From positions 3,924,323-3,988,322 of the forward strand of contig CM055279.1 of assembly GCA_029237695.1 (NCBI GenBank): 64,000 nt of DNA, read 5' to 3'. The translations under genes were made by a program, and so were the position numbers. The notes beneath the pieces are model-generated. The model made no database searches. It had not been told where the DNA came from and worked only from the letters and a program-made list of their open reading frames with translations. The number at the start of each line of letters is the position of its first letter. The stretch's first letter is position 1. Positions 52,890 to 62,788 of this stretch are shown here, in pieces. This DNA is from Conchocele bisecta (taxonomy: Eukaryota; Mollusca; Bivalvia; Lucinida; Thyasiridae).

Positions 52890-54156
52890 CTTCGATGTTC
52901 AGTTGTGCGTCTGTAATTATATATAAGTACACGTTCAATGCGCCATTTCCGTCCGCCTCTTTGGTTATCTGGATCGTCACACCATCACTAGCGTTCTCAA
53001 CTTGGCGTCCGCTACCGTGTATTTGGTCGTCGTCGCTGGCTCGCATGTCTAGCCATAAGGCGTATTTGGTAGTCAGGAACTCTGAGAGGGAGACGGCTGA
53101 GAGCTGCAGGTCTTTGGCAACTGCTGCAACCTCCGGAGAGCGCTTAGAGCCGGCAGCAAACTGCTTTCTTACTTCATCCCACTGCTGGTGCGCGCGAAGA
53201 CCCGTGCTGTAGAGTTGATTGGGGACTCCCTCGATCGTCACCTCTACCTTCGTGATTTTGGGGTTATAGAATTTATCGGTTTTTCTAGCACCGAACGCGA
53301 ACCGAGCATCCTCAAACAGCATCAGTATACCTTTAATCGAGCGGGCGGGTACGTTGCCATTAATATTCCACAATGTGTCGCTTTTGTCTTTCGGCATCTT
53401 GTGATGGCGAAGAACTCGGTCGTAAAGTATGGCAACGCGCCCGGCGTACTGGGTTCTGATCAGTCGTGCGAGTTCGGACATCGTGACCATGTCGTACTCC
53501 AGCGAAACATTGTCGATCGCATACGTCGATAACATGTCGGTGGTTATGAGAACTCGGCCGTAGTCGTTGAACGTTAGTTCGTATTCGAGGCGGTCGGCCA
53601 AAGCACTCAGATAGTAGGGCATGTGGCTCTCCAGCAACTCAAAGTCGAGCGGGATGTAGAAGCGGTTGCCGTAAGCGGCCGCGACCGCGTTTTCACTCGC
53701 GTCGTTATCTACCTTGTTATCAGCCCCGATTCTAAGTTTGGTTACGTTCTTATTTTTGCTGGTGTCAATACCCTGATAGACAGCGTTTTCACGTTCTTGC
53801 GCCGTCTTCCACAGGTCCTGATAGCAATGGTAGACGTCGCTGTCATCGATCGACATCACCTCATTACCAGAAATCTTTATCATAGTCTTCTTGACTATGG
53901 CTCGACCCAGGTTCTGAACGACGGTTCGGTTCGCGTCCGTCGATGTTAGCGAAATAGTGAAAGCGAGGCGAACAGTACCCGGCACAATGACGTCGTGAGT
54001 TCCGAGGTTGGGGAAGCGGACTAAGAGCTGCTGGTTCTGGTCGATCGTCGATGGGTTGTTCGTAATAACGACACTCTGTCTCACGCCTTTTGCCCCGAGG
54101 GGCTCACGCAGTCTGCGGTATGGATTGAGTTTGCGACCGTATTGACTCGAAGACAT
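52861..54156 (-). CDS. MCP: Major capsid protein (double jelly roll)
   Basis: 431 residues, an intact frame. The N-terminus MSSSQYGRKLNPYRRLREPL and the beta-rich body (VRLAFTISL, IKISGNEVMSIDDSDVYHCY, RFYIPLDFELLES) match the Polinton capsid protein, also called PY, which is predicted to fold as a double jelly roll and form an icosahedral shell. It lies next to the packaging ATPase as usual. The start at 54156 is followed by AT-rich spacer shared with the divergent gene at 54254. Confidence 0.9.
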   Translation of the reverse strand: MSSSQYGRKLNPYRRLREPLGAKGVRQSVVITNNPSTIDQNQQLLVRFPNLGTHDVIVPGTVRLAFTISLTSTDANRTVVQNLGRAIVKKTMIKISGNEVMSIDDSDVYHCYQDLWKTAQERENAVYQGIDTSKNKNVTKLRIGADNKVDNDASENAVAAAYGNRFYIPLDFELLESHMPYYLSALADRLEYELTFNDYGRVLITTDMLSTYAIDNVSLEYDMVTMSELARLIRTQYAGRVAILYDRVLRHHKMPKDKSDTLWNINGNVPARSIKGILMLFEDARFAFGARKTDKFYNPKITKVEVTIEGVPNQLYSTGLRAHQQWDEVRKQFAAGSKRSPEVAAVAKDLQLSAVSLSEFLTTKYALWLDMRASDDDQIHGSGRQVENASDGVTIQITKEADGNGALNVYLYIITDAQLNIEDGRYVSAIY

Positions 54157-54253
54157 AATTAATTTTATTGAAACTATTAAACCCGTATGGTTTTGTCTTT
54201 AATACATAATTAATTTTAAGGAAATTATAAATATTGCTGATTACGATGTTGAC
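54157..54253. promoter_or_regulatory. AT-rich divergent promoter region
   Basis: Two direct copies of ACATAATTAATTTTA, one followed by TTGAAACTATTAA (54153-54181) and one by AGGAAATTATAA (54206-54233), lie between divergent gene starts. A related TTAATTAATTTTAGGGAAGT is at 60173-60192. These may be element-specific promoter motifs. Confidence 0.4.
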
Positions 54254-55531
54254 ATGGATGAAATCGGAAGAGACGATTACCTCGATGGTGATGATGATGA
54301 TGATAACCTCGAGGATTCCCTCACGACACCCACCATAGAAACTCCAGTTCCAATCCAATCACAATTGGGTGGCGCTACCACTAGTCAAAGTCAGGAATTA
54401 CTTGAGGGAGCTGTAAACGAATACTACAACAGTTTGGCAAAAAAAGGTGTGGTCCTCTCTGTCGGTCGCGACTACTCCAAGTTCAAATTTGATCTGAACG
54501 GTAGATTGCGACTAAAAGCAGCATCAAATCTCCCAATAGTCAACACGAGGACCCGTAAACCCCTAGCGCTGGGCACCATTGCCGGAAACCCGGGCGGTGG
54601 CCAATTCATAAGGAACGAACTAGGATTCACGGATTGGAAGAGGGGTAAAACAATTATACCGGTCCGCGCTGTAGAGGCCACAGATAAAACAATGGCGAAG
54701 ACGGCCACCGCGATAGAAACGGTCGAGCTCAGCGAGGTCCCTCAAATAGCCACCGACGTTATTAACACGATGGAGACCACGTTCAGCGTCCAATCACAAT
54801 TGGGGGAAATACTCAACGATGACCCACCGTTACCTCTTCGCGAACTCCGTGGACTCGATAAGGCTCTACAAACGGTCGGGGCGAACTGGTCCTTAACCTC
54901 TCCAAAACCAAACTCACGGCGCTGGATGAACATATCGCGCTAGAAGAAAGAAAACTGGAGGAAGCCGGTGACGATAGAGAATCTACCGAGCGGATCGCCG
55001 AACGACTGCGGTCTTTGCGGGACGAAAGAGAAGCTCGCTTGGAGGCCGCCTCGGCTAACCGTGAGGCTCTCCGCACACAAATAAGTCGGATCCGCGAATC
55101 AATCTCGAGGGTCCTGCACGAGGAGACGACACTCGGTGAGCGTCTTCGCACTCTGTTCAGAGAGCAGGGCGTCACGATAGCAAGCATCCTCGCAGCTGTC
55201 GGCATGACTATATCAACCATAGTTCTGGCTTTCACTGGTGGCGCCGCACCACCACCCGCGCCAGCACCAGCACCCGCGCCATCTGGTGGAGCCAAGGAGT
55301 GGGTAAAAAATAAAAAAACAACTAAAAGCCCTCGCCAGTCTCCTGGCTAAATTAGCCGAAAAGGCGGCTGCCGCACTACCTGGACTGATCGGAAGTATCG
55401 TTTCTTACTTGCTATCTATATTATCAAAAACGGCCGGATGGCTAGCCAAAAATACCTGGGCTTTAATCGTGGCAATCGCCGGTCTCCTACTATTCTTCGC
55501 CAGAGAGTTCCTACAACCAAAGCGTAAATAA
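54254..55531 (+). pseudogene. Long coiled-coil and membrane structural protein (PW-like), frameshifted
   Basis: Acidic N-terminus (DDYLDGDDDDDN), a conserved core with GNPGGGQFIRNELGFTDWKR, then a charged coiled coil (ALEERKLEEAGDDRESTERI and onwards), a hydrophobic helix (GVTIASILAAVGMTISTIVL), an Ala-Pro repeat and a final membrane segment (WALIVAIAGLLLFFA). A frameshift near 54870-54895 moves the coiled coil to another frame, and an A-run near 55305-55325 shifts it back. I associate this architecture with the Polinton PW-type protein, with moderate confidence. It ends 21 bases inside the convergent gene. Confidence 0.75.
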
Positions 55532-56954
55532 TCCGATCGCCACGAGGGCGATGACGCGCCCTAATTTCTCCTCCTCGTGTGTTGTGCTTACAATTTCACC
55601 CAATCTGTGATTGGTGTTGATGATTTGTGTTTCTCCAATCGCGATTGGTCTGTTGATGGAACTCGATGGTGCATCCAATTTACGAATTGGGTTCGATTGT
55701 GTATCCAATTTACGAATTGGGGGAGGTGTATCCATTTTGTGTTTTATGAAATCGGTTCCACTGTTGTACCCGATCATGTTGGGGGTGCGCTTGATGATAT
55801 CCGTGTTCACGTTACCGTTGTGGCCGATTTTTTGATTGGCGGTGGCGATTACGATCTGATTATTGTAACCGTCAACCGGGTCGTCTCGTAGTATCATATT
55901 GCTCGGCGCCATATAAAGACCTATTCCAAATACATAGTCTACTGGGGTGCTGGCATTCTGCAAAACGTCTTGATAATTCTGGATCGCCTTCTCTAGGTCC
56001 ACCCTAGCTGAGATGGCGTCCTCTACAAGTGCCAATAATTGTTTTTGTGCATCAAACGCTGTTCCCGTGCCCAGTATAGAACTGCGAGTTTGCTTCTGTG
56101 CGCCGAGGATGGCCCAGACGTATGTGCGAATGGAGTCGTTGACGCGAGTACCCCGGCCTGCGTGAACCCTATACCCTTACTTATTAACATAAATGTACCC
56201 ACGCGTTCTGAACCTCAGCAGCCTGCTGTATGTAATCGACGTAGAGCCAGTTTCGGAAGGTAACATTTTTACAAGAAAACACGCCACAGTGCCGACCTCC
56301 AGACACTTCCGGCCCAAAAGTCATAGTCGCGGGGTCAAAATTCCCGGCGTTCCGACTGACGATGTGGTCACCGGAGTGATCGTGTCTAAAATCAGTCTGC
56401 GTCCAATTTCGAGACTGGCCCCGAATGAGAACGTCCCCGAGGCTGGTGCTGGTAGGAAATGCTTTCTGTCTCCAGTCCGCGTCTTTTGAAACGTTAAATT
56501 CGTTACACAGTCTTTCAAACGCCATACGGTCGTATGCGTTGGAAATGGGACCCCAGGCGTCGTCTTGAGGTAGTGAAACACCTAGTTCTTTGAGAATCCT
56601 CCTAATAGTATAATACGCATGAAAGTTGTAGACACTTCGGAGCATGACATTCTTGGATGTCAGATGGTCTTTATATGAAGCTCCACACCCGGCTGTTGCG
56701 CACCATACAGCGAAATATATTTGGTTCTGCCAAAACTGCATCGGTGTTGCTTTCCACCCGTTTACCGCCTCCGTCGTAGTAATCTTGGGTAGCCTATATT
56801 GTTCAAAGATGTTAGGAAAATTGGTGGCAAAGCCGCTGTCCGGTCTAACCGTTACGGTTGGGTGTACAAGTGGGTTAACAACGTCTTTTTGTGTGTATGT
56901 ACCTCCGACCGCGTATTTTACATTAGAGTTAAAGCTAAATGCTTTGTTATCCAT
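55511..56954 (-). pseudogene. Conserved Polinton protein with C-terminal membrane segment, frameshifted
   Basis: The frame from 56954 (MDNKAFSFNSNVKYAVGGTY) reads 256 residues, then shifts near 56190 and again at the C-run 56151-56154. The continuation runs through QKQTRSSILG to 55511. About 480 residues in all. The first part is Trp/Tyr/Phe-rich and the last part has a low-complexity linker, with PIRKLD repeats encoded by short palindromes, and a membrane helix (VIALVAIGLFTLWL). Position beside capsid genes suggests a virion protein; the function is unknown. Confidence 0.7.
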
Positions 56955-56968
56955 TGAAAGATATTATT

Positions 56969-57653
56969 ATGTTTTCTACTATCACTAATGTTCAAAAAGG
57001 GAGTTGTGAACTTCAAAAATTAATAGACAACTGCTGCGGAAAACGCCGGGTAGGCCTTAGATCAATCACGTTCACGGTTGGGTGGAAAAATGTGGGGAAG
57101 AGCGAAGGGTTTTACTATGTGAAGGATGGACAACAATTAGGTGTAAAGCTGCCTCACGGACTGTGGGGAATAAGACAGCTCAAAGATTTTGTCAACTCAG
57201 AGCTTGACGGTATAATCAACCTCACAGTATCGAATGCTACCGGGCTCACAACAATGACCATCAGCACTGATAATAAGGTTAGTGGTCATCCCCGGGTTGG
57301 GTATTCAACTCGGTTTTAGAGAGACATACTCCTCACAAAGGAGTGTTTACCCGGGTGAGTACGTCGGTGATAATCCGGTGGACTTCGCCTTCACGAAAAC
57401 TCTCGGGGTGCACCTTGATCGGGTGAACACATCGTACAACACGGTAGACGGATTCCCCAGCACATTACTGAAAACTGTGCCCGCCAGCGACTGTTTCTAT
57501 GGCGAGACTGTGACCTTAGACTTCCCACACCCCGAGTTGAAAGTTTTGGAATCGGGACACATCCACGAGTTGAAGATTTCTATTCTTGATGATAAAGGGC
57601 GAGAGTTGAAGAACGATTACCCGATTTCGGTCGTCCTAGAAATTTCAAATTAA
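56969..57653 (+). pseudogene. Probable minor capsid (penton-like) protein, one frameshift
   Basis: About 228 residues. The start at 56969 lies 14 bases from the divergent gene. The protein is beta-rich with few charged helices, e.g. VGLRSITFTVGWKNVG and KVLESGHIHELKISILDDKG. Size and place fit the single-jelly-roll minor capsid protein of Polintons, an inference. The frame shifts between 57282 and 57319. The second part is intact to LEISN. Confidence 0.65.
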
Positions 57654-57701
57654 TTGAATAAACGCATGTTCGTAATTTATATATTATCAACATTATTGAA
57701 A

Positions 57702-59284
57702 ATGAGTATATACGGACCAGGTAGTTCTTCCGATTGGGCGACAAATTCAAAGAATTTGGAACCGGCAGAAGGGGGATTCATCCCGACAGAGGTCGACTTT
57801 TTAACTACCCAAAAAACAAAGGCCTTGATCAATAGAACTATATCGAAGGTCACATACGGGATTCACAGGAGTATATCAGATGTTAGAGTAGAAGTGCTGA
57901 CGGCGACTGCACAAATTGAGAAAGATCAGGCGGCTTATAAGGTGTTGCGCGAAGAGGACTCTCTCATCAGAGAAACGGAACTAAACGAACTAGGTAAAAA
58001 AATAACCAAATTTCGAAAAGAGAGCAGGTCGGATATTGATAAAGTCCGGGCAGACCGCCAGGCGGCCCTTACGTTGCGCTTAGAGGACTCTCTCATTAGA
58101 GATGCGGCATTTACCGAACTAGGTAAAAAAATAACCAAATTTCGAAAAGAGGCCACGTCGGGTATTGAGAAAGCAAGAGAAGACCACCAGGCGGACCTTA
58201 CGGAGGCTTATGAGGTGTTGCGCTCCGAGGACTCTCTCATAAGAGAAGCGGCGGTTGCCGAACTAGATAAAAAAATAACCAAATTTCGAAAAGAGACCCG
58301 GTCGGGTATTGATAAAGTCCGAGAAGACCACCAGTCGAACCTTGCGGAGGCCATTGCGGAGGCTTATGATGCGTTGCGCTTAGAGAACTCTCACAGCAAA
58401 GAAGCGACACTTACCGAACTAGACGAAAAAATAGCCGAATTTCTGAAAGAGACCAGGTCGGGGGTTGAGGGGGTCCGAGAAGACCACAAAGAGGCCATTG
58501 CGGAGGCTTATGGGGGGCGTTACGCTCAGAGGACTCTCTCAACAGAGAAGCGGCACTTACTGACATAGACGAAAAAATAACCGAATTTCGAAAGGAGGCT
58601 CGGTTGGGGGTTGAGAAAGCAAGAGAAGACAACCAGGCGGCCCTTGTGAAGGCTTATGCGGTGTTGCGCTCAGAGGACTCTCTCATCAGAGAAGCGGCGG
58701 TTGCCGAAGTAGACGGGAAAATAACCGAATTTCAAAACGATGCCCGGTCGGGTGTTGAAAAAGCCCTAGAAGGTCACCAGGCGACCATTGTGGAGGCTTA
58801 TGATGCGTTGCGCTTAGAGGACTCTCACAGCAGAGAAGCGGCACTTACCGAACTAGATGGAAAAATAACCGAAGTTTCCGATAAACTGAAACATGATCGT
58901 ATAGCCGCGACCAAAGCTCTTGAGGAGGCCTCTTATAAGATTCGTACTGAGACCCATATCTCTCTCGAGGGGCTTACCGGAATAGTGCGAACAATGAAAA
59001 CGCTAAAACGTGCCATAACAGTTTGGGCTGAGAAGCGGGGCCCATTGGTTGAGGGGCACTATGAATATTCGTTCGGTGCCAAAGCGAGTAATAAATGTGG
59101 GGGATACACTATGACAACTGCAGGTGAAGTTGTCCGAATGGCGGTCTGCTCGGTTAATGGTAGTGGTAAACCTGTGGGCGCGGTCGCGATAAATATTGTA
59201 GTAGATGGGGAAGAACGGGGGGTTGGAGTCACTAAAATCGCTGGAGATAGTTCGACGGTGGTTTTGTTCTCCGGTTATGATTGA
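57702..59284 (+). pseudogene. Fibre-like protein: repeated coiled-coil shaft plus beta-rich tip, one frameshift
   Basis: Starts at MSIYGPGSSSDWATN, 48 bases after the minor capsid stop. After about 65 residues come seven repeats of roughly 43-51 residues beginning LR.E(D/N)S and containing ELDKKITKFRKE-like sequence, a predicted coiled-coil rod. A non-repeated Gly/Val-rich beta domain of about 85 residues (from EGHYEYSFGAKASN to VVLFSGYD) follows. The shape resembles trimeric viral or phage fibres, so attachment is a reasonable guess. One frameshift lies in the G-run 58512-58517, where the repeat continues in the next frame. No homologue is recognised by name. Confidence 0.7.
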
Positions 59285-59434
59285 ATTAGACTTTCCAAAG
59301 GTAGTGTTATTAACTTTCTTACGAAAATCTGTGACCCAGAGAGTTCTTCCACTATTGTCTCATTGTTAATTGAACTTAATTTGTAAAATACTAATATATT
59401 GAAATAAATTTGTAAAAATTTAAAATTTTAAAAT
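59285..59434. other. AT-rich spacer
   Basis: Short intergenic DNA after the fibre-like gene, very AT-rich from 59370. No motif is assigned. Confidence 0.5.
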
Positions 59435-60049
59435 ATGAACGAATCACTATATTCAACTCTCAATACCACTCCACCAACACTGTATCCAACTCTCAATACC
59501 ACTCCACCAACACTATATCCAATTAACGAAAGAAGTTCAGATTTTAGGTTGAATAATATCGTCGCTATGCAGGATATTTTATTTAGAGATTGTGCAAATA
59601 GAAAAAGACACGCTAACAAATATAAGCGCGCGGTGAACATAGCTGAAGCATCTAGTACGGTTCTGGCAAGTTTATCTGTAATGAGTGGTGCGGGGACTGC
59701 TGCAACGCTATCTACAATTGTAACGGTTCCACTTGCAGGGGTTTTGAGTGGAATTACCGTTTTATCTGGAATACTTTGTATGGTAATTAGGGCGGCGGGT
59801 GGAAAACTCGAGAAAAAAAGTAGAAAACATGATAGAATATCCGTTCTCGCTAGGTCTAAGAAAAATAGCATCGCCGTTATGGTGTCCAAAGCGTTGGCCG
59901 ATAAGAAAATATCAAATTTAGAGTTTGAATCCGTGGTGGAAGAAATGGGGAGATATGAAGAATTAAAAAATGATATAAGAATCAAGGCGAGCGCCACCAT
60001 GCCCAAAATTGAGTGTACTGATTGGGATAAATTTAGGGTAAAACTTTGA
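59435..60049 (+). CDS. Two-helix membrane protein, 204 residues
   Basis: Intact frame. The N-terminus holds a short repeat (TLNTTPPTLYP twice). Residues about 74-120 form two hydrophobic segments (STVLASLSVMSGAGTAATLS and VPLAGVLSGITVLSGILCMV) between basic helices. The layout resembles SLATT-type membrane proteins, a loose similarity only. It may act at a membrane stage of the virus-like cycle; unproven. Confidence 0.65.
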   Translation: MNESLYSTLNTTPPTLYPTLNTTPPTLYPINERSSDFRLNNIVAMQDILFRDCANRKRHANKYKRAVNIAEASSTVLASLSVMSGAGTAATLSTIVTVPLAGVLSGITVLSGILCMVIRAAGGKLEKKSRKHDRISVLARSKKNSIAVMVSKALADKKISNLEFESVVEEMGRYEELKNDIRIKASATMPKIECTDWDKFRVKL

Positions 60050-60564
60050 AATAAAGTCGGAGGAAATGTTACAGCACCATTGTGATATTTTATAAAATTA
60101 TTTTTTAAAAAATAATTAATTTTCCTATTTTTTCAAAATTATTAATTATGTTGGTGCAGTAAACAATTTATTAATTAATTTTAGGGAAGTATTAACAATT
60201 AAAAAAAAAAAAAAGTTTAGGTCTCACCGAGGCTCGAACCCGCGCCAGCAAAACCCTTCTGGGCACATCCCACTAAGCCTTCGCTTTAAATCTCTTCTCT
60301 TCTCGTTTTTTTTGGCTTAGTGGGATGTGTCACGCTCACATCTCCTCCATCCCATCATTGGACCGATACCGCGGACCCCTCCTCTTCATTACCTCCATCC
60401 GCTATAATGTGTAGAGCGGCCAGAGTGAAGTACATGTGGCGAAACCTATCTCACTGTTGAGATATTAGTGCCGGCGTCCCGACAATGAACTGTGTTTAGT
60501 TCTCGTATATAAACCTAACTTTGTTGGTGAAAATATTATAAATAATTTTATTAAAATTAATTAA
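60050..60564. other. Non-coding region with inverted repeat and tRNA-like boxes
   Basis: An exact 16-bp inverted repeat, CACATCCCACTAAGCC (60264-60279) and its complement (60314-60329), encloses a pyrimidine-rich 34-nt loop. On the minus strand GGCTTAGTGGG (A-box-like) and GGTTCGAGCCT (B-box-like, near 60230) have tRNA-like spacing, but no acceptor stem is seen. 60171-60200 is AT-rich with a poly-A run. Confidence 0.45.
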
Positions 60565-60929
60565 TTAGTTCTGTTCAATAATAATTTTTTCAATATCTTT
60601 ATAAGCGATATCGTAGAAATGTACATTCGTAAACGAATCGTTGGGTTTTAATAATATATAATACACCTTAGTTTCATATCCGATACGCATTATCCGTCTT
60701 AATGTTTGTATTTGCCTCTTGTATAGTTGACATAATTGCCGGTATAATATTGTAAATGCAACGTTTTTATCGGAGCGTAATAAATTACGCTGGTATTTCA
60801 TGTATTCGATATCGCCTAGTGTTCTTATTTTATAGAATTTATATATAGGATTATAACCCCATAAGCTTCGTAAACTTCTTCAACACAGTTATTAAAAATT
60901 TTCAATTCCAATTGTATTGTATTATCCAT
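60565..60929 (-). pseudogene. Paralogous small protein, copy 2, frameshifted
   Basis: From MDNTIQLELK (60929) the frame shifts near the GGGG run at about 60870 and continues GDIEYMKYQRNLLRSDKNVA to the stop at 60565. About 120 residues. It is clearly related to the gene at 60956-61333. No known domain. Confidence 0.6.
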
Positions 60930-60955
60930 TTTCTCTAATAGTTGTTTTTTTCTGT

Positions 60956-61333
60956 TCAATTTCCAATTTCTTCTAATAATTTTCCAATTTCTTCGTTAAA
61001 AGCGATATTGTAGAAACGCATATCCGTAAACGAATCTTTGATTTTAAACTGTTTTATAAAATGAGTTTGATAATGTTTCGGTAGTGTTTCTCCGACCCTA
61101 TTTAGTCGCTTCATTACATAAATTTGATACTTATACCGGCGACATAATTGCCGGTTTAATATTGTAAATGCAACGTTTTTATCGCAGCGTAATAAATTAC
61201 GCTGATATTTCATGTATTCGATATCACATAGTATTGTCATTTTACCGTGTTTTAATACTGTAGAAACAACAGCGTAAAATTCTTCATCCAAGTCATTACA
61301 AACGTCCAATTCGTTGTGTATTTTATTATCCAT
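60956..61333 (-). CDS. Paralogous small protein, copy 1, 125 residues
   Basis: Intact frame MDNKIHNELDVCNDLDEEFY and onwards. Shares IEYMKYQRNLLR.DKNVAFTI and KDSFT..(R/H)FY(N/D)IA with the neighbouring copy. Basic and helical, with no membrane segment or enzyme motif. It starts 40 bases inside the right-end repeat copy of the left palindrome arm. No function can be assigned. Confidence 0.65.
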   Translation of the reverse strand: MDNKIHNELDVCNDLDEEFYAVVSTVLKHGKMTILCDIEYMKYQRNLLRCDKNVAFTILNRQLCRRYKYQIYVMKRLNRVGETLPKHYQTHFIKQFKIKDSFTDMRFYNIAFNEEIGKLLEEIGN

Positions 61334-61423
61334 TTTGTTATAATATTTTATTATAACCTATTAAATTTATATGTTCAATTGGACGTGAAAAAAAACATAA
61401 GGTATTTATGACACCAATATAAT

Positions 61424-61666
61424 TGGAGAAAAATGGGGTGTTGGAATATAAACTATCTCATTGAAATTAATTTTGTAAAATAATTATTTTCTCATAAATT
61501 TCCTCGTGGGGGTATTATAGGGGGTTGCAAATTTATGAATTTGCTGTCGGGAGACAAAATTTCCTCGTTAACCAATTTATGGTTTTTCGAGGGTGGTGGG
61601 GGTATTATAGAGGGTTGTAAATGATATCACAGTAGGTGGTATCATTTTGACTCCCTATATACTACT
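61424..61666 (-). repeat. Polinton right terminal inverted repeat
   Basis: Inverse of 44011-44253, ending ATATACTACT, followed by CGTCA (61667-61671). Confidence 0.93.
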
Positions 61667-61671
61667 CGTCA

Positions 61672-62577
61672 GATAAGTATTAATACTCACGAATTTGACT
61701 TGTAATTGAAAGCCACACATATCGGTGTTTTCCCAGCCGGAGAGGCGACGGTGACCGTCTAATTCCAATATCGTCAATTTAAATCGCTGTCTATTCCCCC
61801 CAGGTGTGAACAGCGTTTTGCTACAGAGCAGAAAGTGTGGACTGATCGTTTGCTGTCTAATTCCCCCGTATATGCACCCACCACCGCCACGATGGGAAAG
61901 ACATAAACACGCAGAGTGTAAACCTTGTATATTTCAGAGACAGACAAGCTCGTGGGAGACGTCACAGAATAACGGGTATGTGTACTTCCAATTGTCATTT
62001 ACGAAGAACGGTAACACATACATACATGTATGTACATTATGAAGAGCCTAGCGATGTATATGCACGTCATCTTTAGGCGGACCACCTCCTTTATTGTTTG
62101 TTAAATACATATATACATGGACTATGCCGGTTTGTAGTGTATACTTGATTTTGCATTTATATATGTAATACCTTCCTCCCAAAAGTGTTATGCAAATAAA
62201 AAAGAAGCAGCATATTCTGTATTTGAGTTTGCGTTATATATAATGTCAACTGCAAGACCAATGGGAGCCCACATCATCTCATGATTCAAACATAATACAT
62301 TATTGCATCTTAGATGTAATTGGAAAATATGTTTAGAGAGTCGCTAACACGAGAAAAACCACGGATATTCGCTGTCACCTCTTTTGTGAGTACACGACAA
62401 TATATGTTCTTATCCTGTCAACATAGTGCAGTGAACCATTTTTGATATCCTGTCAATACGACCTAATCACTGCGTATGAATATGTGCGGTTGTCATACTA
62501 GTCTATGCTCCGATTTTGAGGATGCGGCTGCGGTTATTTTTTTTGCAGTTTAAAGCTATTTGTAGGTATTGACGGGC
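61672..62577. other. No gene recognised (right flank)
   Basis: Unique-looking DNA without a convincing exon. Several short open frames have no recognisable content. Confidence 0.55.
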
Positions 62578-62723
62578 TAAATAGAATAGTAGGTTAGTGC
62601 CGTGAATGGGACAAATACCTGGCGCGGCACGGACACGGGATGGGCTCGGCATAGCCTCGCCCATCCCGTTTCCTAAGCCTTGCCAGATATTTTTTTTCAC
62701 TCAGCGCACTAACCTACTATTCT
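62578..62723. repeat. Fold-back MITE, family H
   Basis: TAGAATAGTAGGTTAGTGCC and GCGCACTAACCTACTATTCT ends enclose a GGGCTCGGCATAGCC-like centre. Same family as 42598-42745. Confidence 0.85.
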
Positions 62724-62788
62724 CAATTTCTATCACAGGACGTCTCACAACAATTATCGCAGAGAATATGCCGCGACTGCACACCTAG

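Larger units (their letters stand above)
44011..61666. mobile_element. Polinton/Maverick virus-like DNA transposon, 17.66 kb
   Basis: Inverted terminal repeats start AGTAGTATATAGGGAG and are flanked by CGTCA on both sides. Polintons usually make 6-bp duplications; only five bases match here. Hallmark genes are present: protein-primed DNA polymerase B, retroviral-type integrase, FtsK/HerA-type packaging ATPase and a double-jelly-roll capsid protein. A cysteine protease was not recognised. The polymerase and integrase are broken and several other frames are shifted, so the copy is probably not autonomous. TIR similarity (about 98%) suggests a fairly recent insertion. Confidence 0.95.
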
